This document shows, piece after piece, positions 42,594 through 54,200 of a stretch of DNA of 64,000 bases; position 1 is the first letter of the stretch, and every line of letters begins with the position of its first letter. A program made the translations under genes and the position numbers. The notes below the pieces were generated by a model. The model had not been told where the DNA came from. It did not search any database and saw only the letters and a program-made list of their open reading frames with translations. The stretch comes from Liopterus haemorrhoidalis. Lineage: Eukaryota; Arthropoda; Insecta; Coleoptera; Dytiscidae. The stretch spans positions 18,053,535 through 18,117,534 of the forward strand of contig OZ020616.1 in assembly GCA_963971575.1 (NCBI GenBank), given 5' to 3'.

Positions 42594-43488
42594 TACGAGG
42601 GCTACCTTTTAAGTTTTTACAAAAACTAAGAAATCAAAAAAAAAATTTTTTTGAACAAACTGTTTTATTGCTTTTCAAAATATTCGCCTTTAAGTTTTAT
42701 ACACTTTTGCAAGCGTTCAAACCAATTCTCGAAACATTTTTTCCACTCTGAAGTTGGTATCTCAAAAACATGGTTTTCGAAGACTTCAACCGCTTCTTGA
42801 GGTGATGAAAATCGCTGTCCACGAATTTTTATTTTGCATTGGGGACCCAAAAAAAGTAGTTAGCTGATAAATCTGGTGAATACGGGCAATGAGACATTAT
42901 TTCGATGTTTTTCTCCTTCAAATAATGAACTGTTTTACGTGCTATGTGGGAGCTTGCGTTGTCATGATGAAGAATGATGCGACGTTTTTGTTGTTTTTTC
43001 TAATTTTGTCGATGACTTCTGGAAAACAAATTGTTGTATACCATTCAGCATTACCTGTTCTCCGATCCTCTAAAGCAGGGCTGTTCAACCTTTTTGTACT
43101 GGGGATCTACTTTTTTATATATGTTGATACCACAATCGACCAGAACGCGTAGCCGACCACCGGGGTGGCATGTAGTGCCCTCCCGGGTGAGGAAGTCCTC
43201 CCCCGGAAAGAAAATTTTGAAAAAATGCTTTACATATTGCAATAAATTGAATTATGAGTGCCACATTATTCTATGAGACAAAATGTACATAAACGACATC
43301 ATACCATGTCCATTTTTTACTCCAGTACTTTGCAAAACTATATTACTTTTTATTCTATCTCTCTTATATGGTATAAATTTTGAGCGTTTATATTCTATGT
43401 CCATCAACCAATCACAGCCTTGTGTTTTGTGGACATAGAATATTCGCGCATTTAAAAATTAGCTGTCAATGTATGTGCAAGTTTTCTA

Positions 43489-44699
43489 AAGGCTATAGCG
43501 GGATAAGATAGTGAAAACTGCACCGCTACAGAATTCCATTTTTATTTGACCATTCAAAAGTACTTGGTCGAAAACCCCCTCAAAAAAATTTTCAGCTCCC
43601 GAAACCCACTAGGGTGTTCTCTATGCGAAAAACAACGTTTTTTCGACTTTTATTTTTCCTGGGCGCTTCTTTCATCCAAAAAATCTGAAAAAAATCACAG
43701 ACGTGTGTTTCAGCACTACAAATAACCATGGATTTTTTTCAGATTTTTTCGACTGAAACTAAGCTCAGGAAAAATCTTTGAAATTTTCAACGATTTTTTA
43801 GGTTATGTAAATAATGTTTGGCCAACTTTTAAGTACATACATTTTGTGTATTTTTTTCCCTCTTTCGAATGGCGGTGTTAGAATTGTCAGTTTCACGCCG
43901 GAACAAGCTCAAAAATCGAAAAAACTGTTTTTTTTTAACTTTTTTCCCATTTTTTTCGCACATAACCTCAAAAAAACAATGGAGAAATGATTTTTCACAC
44001 TTCTTTTTGGTACTGTCAAGTTCAAAAATTCAAAAACCACCATTTTTGAATCACAGTGTACGCATAATTACGATAAAAACGTTTTTTTCCAACATTTTTC
44101 CCATTTTTTTAGCACATAACCTCAAAAATCAACGGCAAAATGATTTTTCATAGTTTTTGAATTTTGGAACTTGACAGTACCAAAAAAAAGTGTGAAAATC
44201 ATTTCTCCATTGTTTTTTTGAGGTTATGTGCGAAAAAAATTGGAAAAAAGTAAAAAAAAAACAGTTTTTTCGATTTTTGAGCTTGTTCCGGCGTGAAACT
44301 GACAATTCTAACACCGCCATTCGAAAGAGGGAAAAAAATACACAAAATGTATGTACTTAAAAGTTGGCCAAACATTATTTACATAACCTAAAAAATCGTT
44401 GAAAATTTCAAAGATTTTTCCTGAGCTTAGTTTCAGTCGAAAAAATCTGGTTAAAAATCTGGTTATTTGTAGTGCTGAAACACACGTCTGTGAATTTTTT
44501 CAGATTTTTTGGATGAAAGAAGCGCCCAGGAAAAATAAAAGTCGAAAAAACGTTGTATTTCGCATAGAGAACACCCTAGTGGGTTTCGGGGGCTGAAAAT
44601 TTTTTCGAGGGGGTTTTCGACCAAGTACTTTCGAATGGTCAAATAAAAATGGAATTCTGGAGCGGTGCAGTTTTCACTATCTTATCCCGCTATAGCCTT
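43489..44699. mobile_element. fold-back element, two ~545-bp inverted arms
   Basis: Arms 43489-44035 and 44150-44699 are inverted copies, nearly identical, starting AAGGCTATAGCGGGATAAGA and ending in its complement. A TA lies on each side (43487-43488 and 44700-44701). The loop is about 115 bp. Each arm carries GAACACCCTAGTGGGTTTCG-type and AAAAAATCTGAAAAAA stretches; short frames such as MAVLELSVSRRNKLKNRKN appear in both arms only because they mirror each other. Confidence 0.85.
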
Positions 44700-44737
44700 T
44701 AATATTATTTAAATATATGTAGTGCCAGTTTTCAAAA

Positions 44738-44989
44738 AATGGACGACTTTTTAGAAACAAATAGTGATTTTAGTACAACTGATGTAGATGACCCAACATT
44801 TGAAGAAAATTTTGATTTTTTTTTTTTTTTTTGTCTAGTAGTAGTTCTGAATATTTAGATAAAATGCTTGTGCATCAAGTAAATAATAATAAAATAATAT
44901 TATCTAAGGAGAAAATTAAAGATATCAGATCTTTATACAATTTTTTTTCTCAAGTTGACAAACAATTTTGGGATCAAATACTGCACTGA
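44738..44989 (+). pseudogene. small unrecognised acidic frame, broken by a T-run
   Basis: MDDFLETNSDFSTTDVDDPT with FEENFDF is followed by a T17 tract. Then, in a shifted frame, comes SSSEYLDKMLVHQVNNNKII, KEKIKDIRSLYNFF and QVDKQFWDQILH before a stop. The two halves look like one short protein of about 85 residues interrupted by homopolymer expansion. No family recognised; it may be a captured or transposon-encoded gene. Confidence 0.3.
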
Positions 44990-45016
44990 GGTATAAAGTA
45001 CTATTTTTATATTCTA

Positions 45017-45247
45017 AAGGATGATTACCAATTGACGTAAACGTAGAATTCTACGTCTACGTGGATATATAAGTAGGCAAGGCGTCAAACGTAAACGTGA
45101 AATATAAAAATATTAATATTCTACTTTAACGTTTCTATTTCTACGTCCATGTACGTGTGATTAGAAACCCTAAAATGCATTTTACTATTATTTATTTGTT
45201 CACTTAGACGTAGAATTCTACGTTTACGTCAATTGGAAACTAGCCTT
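45017..45247. mobile_element. 231-bp MITE with 43-bp TIRs
   Basis: TA flanks at 45015-45016 and 45248-45249. Ends are AAGGATGATTACCAATTGAC and the complement of AAGGCTAGTTTCCAATTGAC, both continuing GTAAACGTAGAATTCTACGT. The tip AAGGCTA and the TA target are the same as in the fold-back element 0.3 kb away. Confidence 0.85.
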
Positions 45248-46785
45248 TATCCAGAAAAATATTATCTAATTTTACGTTACTACATTCATTGTTTCAGTTA
45301 TTGCAATAATAATTTTAAGTTAAAAAGTGATTATTATAATTTATATTATTTTCTATGAAAATGTGAATAAAATTGTAAGGAAATTATAATAATAGTTATT
45401 ATAATTTTGTATGCTAATGTTAAATAAAAATATTCTTTCTTTGAAGATGTGTTTTATTTATAATAGAGGTGTAGTTTCGGACATAGAATAAAATATCTGC
45501 ATTTTGTTAACTATTAGTAATTTATATTTTTTATTGCATAAATAAATTCCCAATTACTTATAAAAAATATTAAATAAACTAAATACACAAAAATAAAATA
45601 TAGTTTTGAGATCTGTTATGTCAAATTTTAAAATGTCAATAACTCAAATGTAGAAAAAGTGGACATAGAATAGAATGGAACTCAGCCAGCGATATTGCAA
45701 TTTTAAAGCTGTTTTTCATGTCCAAATAACACGCAAAACGAAATTTAAAAAAAATGTTTATAAAGATGTTTCATAGGCCCTCCAAAGCTGCACTTTTAGC
45801 CCGACAGTTAACACATTGATCGCCAACGAATTTTATGCAATGGTTCCTTGTTTTTAAGTTTTTTATGTTTTTTGAGATAATGTTTTTTTTTTCAGTGTAT
45901 TTTTATAAATTAGTTTTTTTTTCAACTAAAGATCTACTTAAACTCACGCCACGATCGACTGGTTGGACAGCCCTGCTCTAAAGGAATGGTTGCGACATGT
46001 CTAGTACAACCAAAGAAACAAGCGATCATTTTCTTAGAAGTGCTTCGTGAACGAACCGCTTTTGTGGGTTTCGGTTCATCTTGGAAGACCCAAACAGTAG
46101 ATTGTTGCTAAGTTTTTGGTTCATATGAATAAATCCAAGTTTCGTCACCTGGAACGATGTTGTATACGGATTTTGCAGTGCCTAGGTTGAATTTTTTTAG
46201 CATTCCCTTACACCAATCAACACGAGGAATCCATTAAGAATAGATCTTTTTCACAGCTAAATGTTCATGCAAAATCTAATGTATTGCAGTCTGCGATATG
46301 TCGAACGATGCCTCTAACTCACGGTAAGTTACATGCTGATCTTCTTTAATCATTTTGCGCACAGCATCGATGTTTTTTTTTGAATCACAACCGATTTTGG
46401 TCGACCTTCACGAGATTCATCACTAACGGACCCACGACCACGACGAAATTCTGCAAACCAATTATAAACAGTCTTTTCTGATGGTGCTTCATTACCAAAA
46501 GTTGAACGAAGTAAATCTATGCATTGTTGTTGAGTTAGGGCTTTACTAAAATCCTAAAATATCATCCAACGAAAACCTTCTCAAAAAAACAAGTTTGAAA
46601 AAATGGATATACAATTTTTTCACAAACTTGTTTTTTTTAACGCTCACTGTCAACAACATACTGGGTCAATTTAAAAGCTGCCACTAACTACACAATAACA
46701 AATGTCAAATTTTACAAATATAGTAATGACACATTTCAATATTGCCATCTAGAAGTCGTTAAAAACATAAAAGATAACGCTCGTA

Positions 46786-46974
46786 TTTTTTTAATTTTTT
46801 TTATTTGGTTTATTTAGGGGTGCTCCAACAACTTGGTTATTTGCACCTCGGGACATAGGTTTACAGTGTTTTACATTTGGTACATATTTGTTTAGTTACA
46901 TTTACAGTTTTACAGTAATTTTGTTACATTTGTTGATATGTATATATATATATATAAAATATAATATATATAAT
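46786..46974. other. unassigned sequence and (TA)n run before the Penelope-like element
   Basis: TTTAGGGGTGCTCCAACAAC and TTTACAGTTTTACAG repeats lead into a (TA)n tract at about 46937-46970. No frame of note. Confidence 0.4.
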
Positions 46975-47141
46975 TAAAAATTTATGTGGATGACACTTTA
47001 TTAGCAGTTCCTGGTGACAAGGTTCAAGAAGTACTTAACATCTTTAATAAATATGACCAAGCCATACAGTTCACCCTAGAAACGGAAAATGAGAGAAACG
47101 CCGTCCCCTTCTTAGATACTTGGGTCATCCGAGGTCCTGAC

Positions 47142-49942
47142 CAGTAGCGGCTGGTGAGTAAAATATTTGGGGGGACACTTTTTTCAATATATCTATTAAA
47201 ATATAGTAATACGAGAAAAAAGGAAATAAATAAAAAATACCTGAAAATATCTTCTTATGTTCTGCAAGTAGAAAAACTGACAAATCTGGCACTTTTATTA
47301 AGATTTATGGTCGATATTTTTAATATTATTTTTGTAGTTATTACTCCTATTATTTTTAGTATTAAAATTGCAATATTATTAAAACAATGCTTTGTAGTCA
47401 GAAACATATTTGGTTATTAATTAAGCAGGTACCTACACACATATTCGCATGTATTTAAATATTAGATTTAAAAATTTTCATTGGCAAAGTTTTCTATCAC
47501 AAGCTGATTAAAATTTTGAGAGTTGGTCAAGTTTTTCTCTATGGATAACATGGATAGAGCATTTAACCTGCTCTGCGACATTGTATTCCGTAGAAATGTT
47601 TTAATTCTTTTAAGTGTTGAAAAACATCTTTCAGATTCTACGGTGGTCATAGGTGTTGTACATATAACAGTGACTAGTTTGAGCGTTTCTGAAAACACTT
47701 CTTGAAGATTGTTTTCTATAATAACATCAAGTAGGGGTATCACACCATTTGCACTTTCAAAATCAACTCTTGTGTAAAGCGTGTGCAGTTCTGCTTTTAA
47801 TTTTATTCCATTGACAAAGGGGTAAAATTTTAAAACAGTATTAAATTTTTCTTGTGGAAAATTAATACGATATTCTCCATATAATTGGGAATCAAATAAA
47901 GAAGCGAGAGTTAAATGCTCAGAAAAACTAAGACGGTCCTCGACGCTAGCTGTAATGACATCACACATCTCTTTTGCCAATAAATCATTGTTATCATTTG
48001 TTCTTTTTTGTTTCCCTTCGTAATTGCTTGGTCTATAATCTTCAATAATTATACTATTTCTTATTTCTCGAATTTGTATTTTAAAATTATTTACAAACTC
48101 TTTTATTTTGATAGAGTCTATTTTTCGTATTTGAATTTGACTATAGAGTATTTCCACATGTGGCATTATTTTATTGAAAAAATCAAGCCAATATAAAAAC
48201 ATACTATCCTTCAATAAATTGAGTAAACCAACAGCTTTTCGAGTAGTATTGAGCTCTGTTTCATTCTCAAGAATTTCTTCAAAGCATGTCATCAAATCAT
48301 CTTTATAATTGTAAATAGTTGTAACCGTTCTACTATGAAAATTCCAACGCGTATTTGAGCCTCGAGGTAGACGCTTATGTACTATTTTATTTAGTACGTC
48401 CATGCGTTTAGATGAACGTGAAAAAAATTCAGGAAATCCATCCAAATTTGAAAAAAAATTCTGACTGTCTTATTCTGACAAGCAGCTTTTGAAATTATTA
48501 AATTAAATTGGTGTGCGTAACAATGCACAAAGTAGGCATTAGGATATGTACGTTTTATTATACTTTGCACTCCATTTATTCTTCCAGACATGACTGACTC
48601 CCTGTCATAACTTTGCCCAATAAGTTTTGACGGGTTTTCATCCAATTTCAGAATTTTCAATTGCTCTAAAATACAAGTGCTAATTCCATCCGCAGTGTGA
48701 GAAGTTGGTAAAAAGTATCCCCAAAAACGTTCATAAATTTTGTTTCCTAATGTATATCTAATTAATAGAACCATCTGATTTTGCACCGATACGTCAGTTG
48801 TTTCATCTGCCTGTATTGCAACGAAATCAGCTAATTCTACTTCTTTTAATATAATTTCCTGTGCAACATGTAGCATTGAATCCAGTAACTCATTCTGAAT
48901 GGTTTTAGAAGTTCCTAAAAAAGAACTATTTTTTTCGGACAAATGTTTTTTTAAAACATTGTCAACTTCCCCTAATAAATCTATTAATCCTCTAAATACA
49001 CCCGGGTTATCTGAGTCAGCAGATTCGTCGTGTCCTCTTAATGCGAGTTCAAATGCACCGCAAAATTTTATGCAATCTATAATACGATTTAAAATATATC
49101 TATTTTGAACAACTTTTTCATTATGTTCTTTAATTGAACGTCTATACGCAGAATCAAGTTGAGACTGTATATTTACCGATCCCAGCATGGCAAATTCCAC
49201 CGAATAATGCATATGTTTATGAGACACATTATGTTTATGAACTTTATCTTTTAAATGTTTAATATCTTTAACGCCATTTACTGTCCATATTTCACCTGCG
49301 TCTGATGAGTAAATCAAACACACGAAACAAAAAAAAAGCATTTTGTTTATCACATCCACACAACCAACTTGCATTTAAATATTGTTTTTCACTAAATTTT
49401 CTATTAAATGTTCTATTTCCATTTTTATCCTGTTGGGAAATATTCAATTTTGGCCGATGAGGGCCCATATATTTTATTAATAATTTTGTTTCATAGTTAA
49501 GAACGTTAGTTTTAATATACTGTACTGTATTCATTTTCCCGCGTAAATACTTGTCACAAATCAAAACAACCGAACTACGCTGCAGGACACCGGCCGTAAT
49601 TCACCAATACATACAACACTAACCTTCGCCACTGTTGCCGTTATTAGTAAATGTTTGCTACTTGTGTTGATAAGAACCTTAGACATCGCATGTGGCAACG
49701 CTGTGTTTTGGGACACTCCGCCGTGCGTCCTTCCGAGCATTGTTTTCTAGATATAAATTTTAAAAATCTTATATTTATATCAAAAATCTTTGAATAAGAA
49801 ATAATAAAAATAAAAATATGTAGATATATCCTAGCTACTTAAACGCAATTTTAAAGTATAAATGAAGTTTTAAATTTAGCTTTTTTACTACAAATTTTTA
49901 GGAGGGCACTGTCCTAGCGCCTCCCTGTCTCAGCCGCAACTG
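47142..49942 (-). mobile_element. ZMYM1-type hAT transposon, nearly complete
   Basis: GTCCTGAC lies exactly on both sides (47134-47141 and 49943-49950). Tips CAGTAGCGGCTG and CAGCCGCAACTG pair at 11 of 12 positions. The 2,801-bp interior carries one long minus-strand transposase gene covering the zinc finger, catalytic core and dimerisation domain. Insertion splits the Penelope-like reverse transcriptase. Confidence 0.93.
47468..49564 (-). CDS. hAT transposase (ZMYM1/DUF4371-like), two homopolymer frame breaks
   Basis: About 700 codons on the minus strand. The N-terminal TTF-type finger reads PHRPKLNI...WLCGCDKQNAFF then CFVCL. The catalytic region contains ADFVAIQADETTDVSVQNQM with the key Asp, followed by IGQSYDRESVMSG (the usual 'YDGAS-MSG' variant), YFVHCYAHQFNLI and TRWNFH. 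The C-terminus has the hATC motif TTVESERCFSTLKRIKTFLR and ALSMLSIEKNL. The frame changes near 49330 and near 48452, each at a run of eight or nine A on the plus strand. Otherwise I see no stop. If the runs are sequencing errors, the enzyme is full length and could be active. Confidence 0.85.
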
Positions 49943-51179
49943 GTCCTGACAACCACATTATTTTTGACTACCATGAAAAACCAACCAACTCGGGTAGATA
50001 TTTGCATTTCCATAGCTACCATCCTATGAAATACAAAACAGCATCTCTGAAAACCATGGTAAATAGAGTTAAAAAAATATCACACCCAAACTTTCTACAA
50101 AAAAACCTAAAAAACCTAGCCACCCAGTTTGAACAATGTGGATATCCAAGGAACATGTCTCACAGGATTATCTACAACAGCTGAACTACTTCTGCCAATT
50201 CCACTCAGAGAGAAGTCGATCCAATGAACAAGAAATATTTCTCCATCCCTTACATCCAGGAAATCACTCCCATCATCAAAAGTGCATTCCGACAGGAGGA
50301 ATTAACCCTGGCAGAAAAACCAGTAAGGACCATAAGACAACTCTTCTCCAAACTAAAAGACAAGAGACCTACAAAAAAAAATATAGGGACATCATTTATA
50401 AGATACCTTGTGAATGTAGCTCTTCTTATGTTGGACAGATTTCTCAATGCCTAGGGAACAGGATAACGCAACATAAATCGGATGCCAGAGTGAAGCCCCA
50501 GTTTTGCGCGTTAGCCAATCATATGTCTAAAACGAAGCATAACCCTCATTTTGACAGCACGGAGATTCTGGCCACGGAACCAAACACAAAAAAAAGAACC
50601 TTCTTAGAAATGTGTTACATTAACAAATTTAACAACAATTTGAATGCAAAAACTGATATCCAGGGCCTTAGTGCTATTTATAAAAATTTGTTAAAGATTC
50701 ACGACGGTAACACTAATCTAACATAATGTTTACATATTATTGTAAACTTAATTTTCCAATAAAACAAGGAACCTGATTTACCGACTCTACATCGCATGTT
50801 AGTTCAAGATATCAACTCCACACAATGCTCCCGAATTTACTTGTAGCAGAAAGAAGTATGTACATGCTGATATCAAGTATTGAAGTTACCGCCATATAAC
50901 AGATTGTAACGGTTTTTTTAAGTTTTTTAAATTTTTTAATTTTTGATGTTGTGATATATAATGTCTGTGATAATAATAATTCTAGTCTTGATTTTAATGT
51001 GCAACAAAGGAAAAAACTCTTAAATTTTAACTTTGTAAGTTTTTTTGTAATTTTATTGATAACACTGTTTCATAACAAAATATATTTCCAGCCCCTGAAG
51101 ATGGTCTGAATATCAGACCGAAATATTGGGCATCAGTAAAAGTTGAGTTTTACTTTCCTCACCGTTTTCTTCCCAATAA

Positions 51180-51220
51180 TTTTACAGCCAAATAATTACT
51201 GGAACGGAATAATTTTTTAA

Positions 51221-51256
<36 letters not shown>

Positions 51257-51258
51257 CT
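51180..51258. repeat. (TA)n microsatellite
   Basis: TCTATATATA... runs from about 51221 to 51252 between the Penelope-like 3' region and the Helitron-like element. Confidence 0.8.
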
Positions 51259-54200
51259 TCTATATATATAAAAGGCAGTGTCCTGACTGACTGACTGACT
51301 GACTGACTGACTCACTCATCACCGCCCAGCCCGAACCCCTGGGCCTAGAAACTTGAAATTCGGAGAGTATATTCCCTTCATGACGTAAGCACCCACTAAG
51401 AAGGGATTTTTCCAAATTCCACTCCTAAGGGATGAAAAGGGGTGAAATGTGATTTCACGAATTACTTAATATCTCTTAGGGCCGATGGGATATCGACTTA
51501 GTTTTTGCTTACAAGTATTACCCATACAAATTCCGAAAAACCAATTTCGGGATTTTGCCCTAATCAACCCCTAAAGGGGTGAACCTACAATCGGGGTGGA
51601 TTATACATCCCGTTGTATTTCCTGTGTTCGTTTAGTTGCAAGATTACTTTTTGGCACATAAGTGTCTTTTTAAAATATTTCGAAATGGTATTGACAGTTT
51701 TTTAAAATTCCACCCCTAAGGGTTGAAAAGGGGTGAATTGTGATTTCAAGGATTCCTTAATATCTCTTAGGATCAATAAGATATCGGTTTACTGTTTGCT
51801 TGCAAAGATTATCCATACAATTACCGAAAAACTTATTTCAGGAATTTGTCCTAATCAACCCCTAAAGGGGTGGACCTACAATTGGGGTGAGTTATACATT
51901 CCGTCGTATTTCTTGTGTTCGTTTAGTTGCAATATTAATTTTTAGCACATAGGAGTCTTTTTAAAATATATCGAAAAGGTTTTGGTAGTTTTTTAAAATT
52001 TCACCCCTATAGGGTGAAAAGGGGTGAATTATGATTTCAAGTATTCCTTAATATCTCTTAGAACCAATAAGATTTCGACTTGCTTTTTGCTTACAAAGAT
52101 TACCTATACAAATACCGAAAAACATATTTCAGGTTTTTGTCCTAATCAACCCCTAAAGGGGTGGATCTACAATCAGGGTGAGTTATACATTCCGTTGTAT
52201 TTCCTGTGTTCGTTTAGTTGCAACATAACTTTTTGGCACATAGGTGTCTTTTTAAAATATCTCGAAAAGATTTTGGTAGTTTTTTAAAATTTCACCCATA
52301 AAGGGTGAAAAGGGGTGAATTATGATTTCAAGGTTTCCTTAAATCTCTTAGGGCCAATAAGATATTGACTTGCTTTTTGATTACAAAGATTACCCATACA
52401 AATACCGAAAAATATATTTCAGGATTTTGTCCTAATCAACCCCTAAAGGTGGATCTACAATCGGGGTAAATTATACATCCCGTCGTATTCCCTGTGTTTA
52501 TTGAGATATAAGGTTTCTTTTTGGCACATAGGCGTCTTTTTAAAATATCTCGAAATGGTTTTGACAACTTTTTTAAATTTAACCCCTAAAAAGGGGTGAA
52601 ATGTGATTTCAAGGATTGTTTAATATTTTTTAACATCAATAAGACATCGACTTGGTTTTTGCTTACAAAAACTACCCTTGCCAATGCCGAAAAACCAATT
52701 TTTTGATTTTGTCCTAATCAACCTCTTAAGGGGTGGATCTGCAATCGGGGTGAATTATACATCCCGCCGTATTTCCTGTGTTCGTTTAGTTGCAACATTA
52801 CTTTTTGGCACATAGGTATCTTTTTAAAATATCTCGAAATAGCTTTGACATTTTTTTAAAATTACCCCCTAAAGGGTGAAAAGGGATGAATTGTGATTTC
52901 AAGGATTCCTTAATATCTCTTAGGACCAATAAGATATCGACTTGCTTTTTGCTTACGAAGATTACACATACAAATACCGAAAAACTTATTTCAGGATTTG
53001 GTCCTAATCAACCCCTAAAGGGATGGATCTACAATCAAGGTGAATTATACATCCCGTCGTATTTCCTGTGTTCGTTTAGTTGCAACATTAATTTTTGGCA
53101 CATAGATGTCTTTTTAAAATATCTCGAAATAGTATTGACAGTTTTATTTAATTTCACCCCTAAAGGGTGAAAAGGGGTGAATTGTGATTTCAAGGATTCT
53201 TTAATATCTCTTAGAACCAATAAGATATCGACTTGCTTTTTGCTTACAAAGATTACCCATACAAATACGGAAAAATATATTTCAGGATTTTTGTACTAAT
53301 CAACCCCTAAACGATGGATCTACAATTGGGGTGAATTATACATCCCATCGTATTCCCTGTGTTTGTTGAGTTATAAGGTTTCTTTTTGGCACATAGGCGT
53401 ATTTTTAAAATATCTCGAAATGTTTTGACAATTTTTTTAAATTTAACCCCTAAAGGGTAAAAAGGGGTAAAATGCGATTTCAAGGATTGTTTAACATTTT
53501 TTAGGACCAATAAGATATCTACTTGGTTTTTGCTTACAAAAACTACCCATGCAAATACCGAAAAAAGAATTTTTGGATTTTGTCCTAATCAACCCCTTAA
53601 GGGGTGGATCTACAATCGGGATGAATTATACATCCCGTCGCATTTCCTGTGTTCGTTTAGTTGCAACATTACTTTTTGGCACATAGGTGTTTTTTTTTTT
53701 TAATATATCGAATTGATTTTGACATTTTTTTTAAAATTTAACCCCTTAAGGGTGAAAAGGGGTGAAATGTGATTTCAGTAATTCCTTAATTCTTTTAGGA
53801 CCAATAAGATATCGACTTGGTGTTTGCTTACAAAAATTATCCATACAAATGCCGAAAAACTTATTTCAGGATTACGTCCTAATCAAGGGGTGATTCTACA
53901 AACGGGGTAGATTATGCATCGCGTCGTATTTCCTGTGTCTATTTAAAATGCCTCGAAATGGTTTTAACAGTTTTTTACCTTTAACAAATATCACCCCTAA
54001 AGGGTGAAAAGAGGGAATTGTGATTTCAAGGACGCCTTAATATCTACTAGGATCAATAAGATATAGACTTGGTTTTTTCTTATAAAGATTACCCATACAA
54101 ATGCCGAAAAATGTATTTCAGGATTTTATCTTAATCAACCCCCTAAAGGGGTGAATCTACATTCGGGGTGAATTATAGAACCCTTTGTATTTCCAGCGGT

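Larger units (their letters stand above)
43076..45975. mobile_element. 2.9-kb hAT-type element inside the mariner
   Basis: CTCTAAAG lies exactly on both sides (43068-43075 and 45976-45983). Tips are CAGGGCTGTTCAACCTTTTT and the complement of CAGGGCTGTCCAACCAGTCG. It contains a 1.2-kb fold-back (43489-44699), a small frame at 44738 and a 231-bp MITE (45017-45247). No hAT transposase is visible, so it moved with enzyme supplied in trans. Confidence 0.85.
42665..46560 (-). pseudogene. mariner transposase, broken and interrupted
   Basis: Minus-strand pieces in order are FGNEAPSEKTVYNWFAEFRR and GRPKSVV (helix-turn-helix region), HVTYRELEASFDISQTAIH, then GDETWIYSYEP with the first catalytic Asp. 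After the inserted element come a motif with FFIM in place of the usual DNA-binding 'HDNA' context, GQRFSSPQEAVEVFENHVFE and EWKKCFENWFERLQKCI to the end. Several stops (for example in HEHLAVKK and PKT) and frameshifts disable it. Confidence 0.85.
42596..46783 (-). mobile_element. mariner transposon split by a 2.9-kb hAT-like element
   Basis: TA flanks at 42594-42595 and 46784-46785. TIRs are CGAGGGCTACCTTTTAAGTT and the complement of CGAGCGTTATCTTTTATGTT. Removing the element at 43076-45975 and one CTCTAAAG copy leaves 1,280 bp, the usual mariner length. The transposase gene runs on the minus strand. Confidence 0.88.
46980..50726 (+). pseudogene. Penelope-like reverse transcriptase / GIY-YIG endonuclease
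   Basis: 46980-47141 encodes YVDDTLLAVPGDKVQEVLNI ... ERNAVPFLDTWVIRGPD, with the catalytic YVDD and the 'PFLD' motif. 49951-50180 resumes in the same frame (NHIIFDYHEKPTNSGRYLHF...HPMKYKTASL) to a TGA. Two further frame changes lead through YFSIPYIQEITPIIKSAF to IYKIPCECSSSYVGQISQCL and GNRITQHKSD, the GIY-YIG nuclease core with its Tyr, Cys and Arg, and on to EILATE and MCYINKF. Penelope-like elements use this pair for target-primed transposition; this copy is dead. Confidence 0.88.
46975..51200 (+). mobile_element. Penelope-like element, 5'-truncated, split by a hAT
   Basis: It begins abruptly within the reverse transcriptase at YVDD and continues through an EN-type GIY-YIG domain to about 50726. 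A 3' non-coding part follows, holding GATGGTCTGAATATCAGACC, a short inverted repeat near 51100-51120. A hAT at 47142-49942 interrupts the reverse-transcriptase frame, which becomes continuous again if the element and one target copy are removed. Confidence 0.85.

Noticed and set aside
43869..44596. Small frames MAVLELSVSRRNKLKNR... on both strands
   Set aside because: They occur twice only because the fold-back arms mirror each other. They have no homology that I recognise.
51733..53510. Repeated 60-95-residue frames (MNCDFKDSLISLRTNK...)
   Set aside because: They follow the 290-bp satellite period, are interrupted in other units and show no codon-position bias; by-products of the array.
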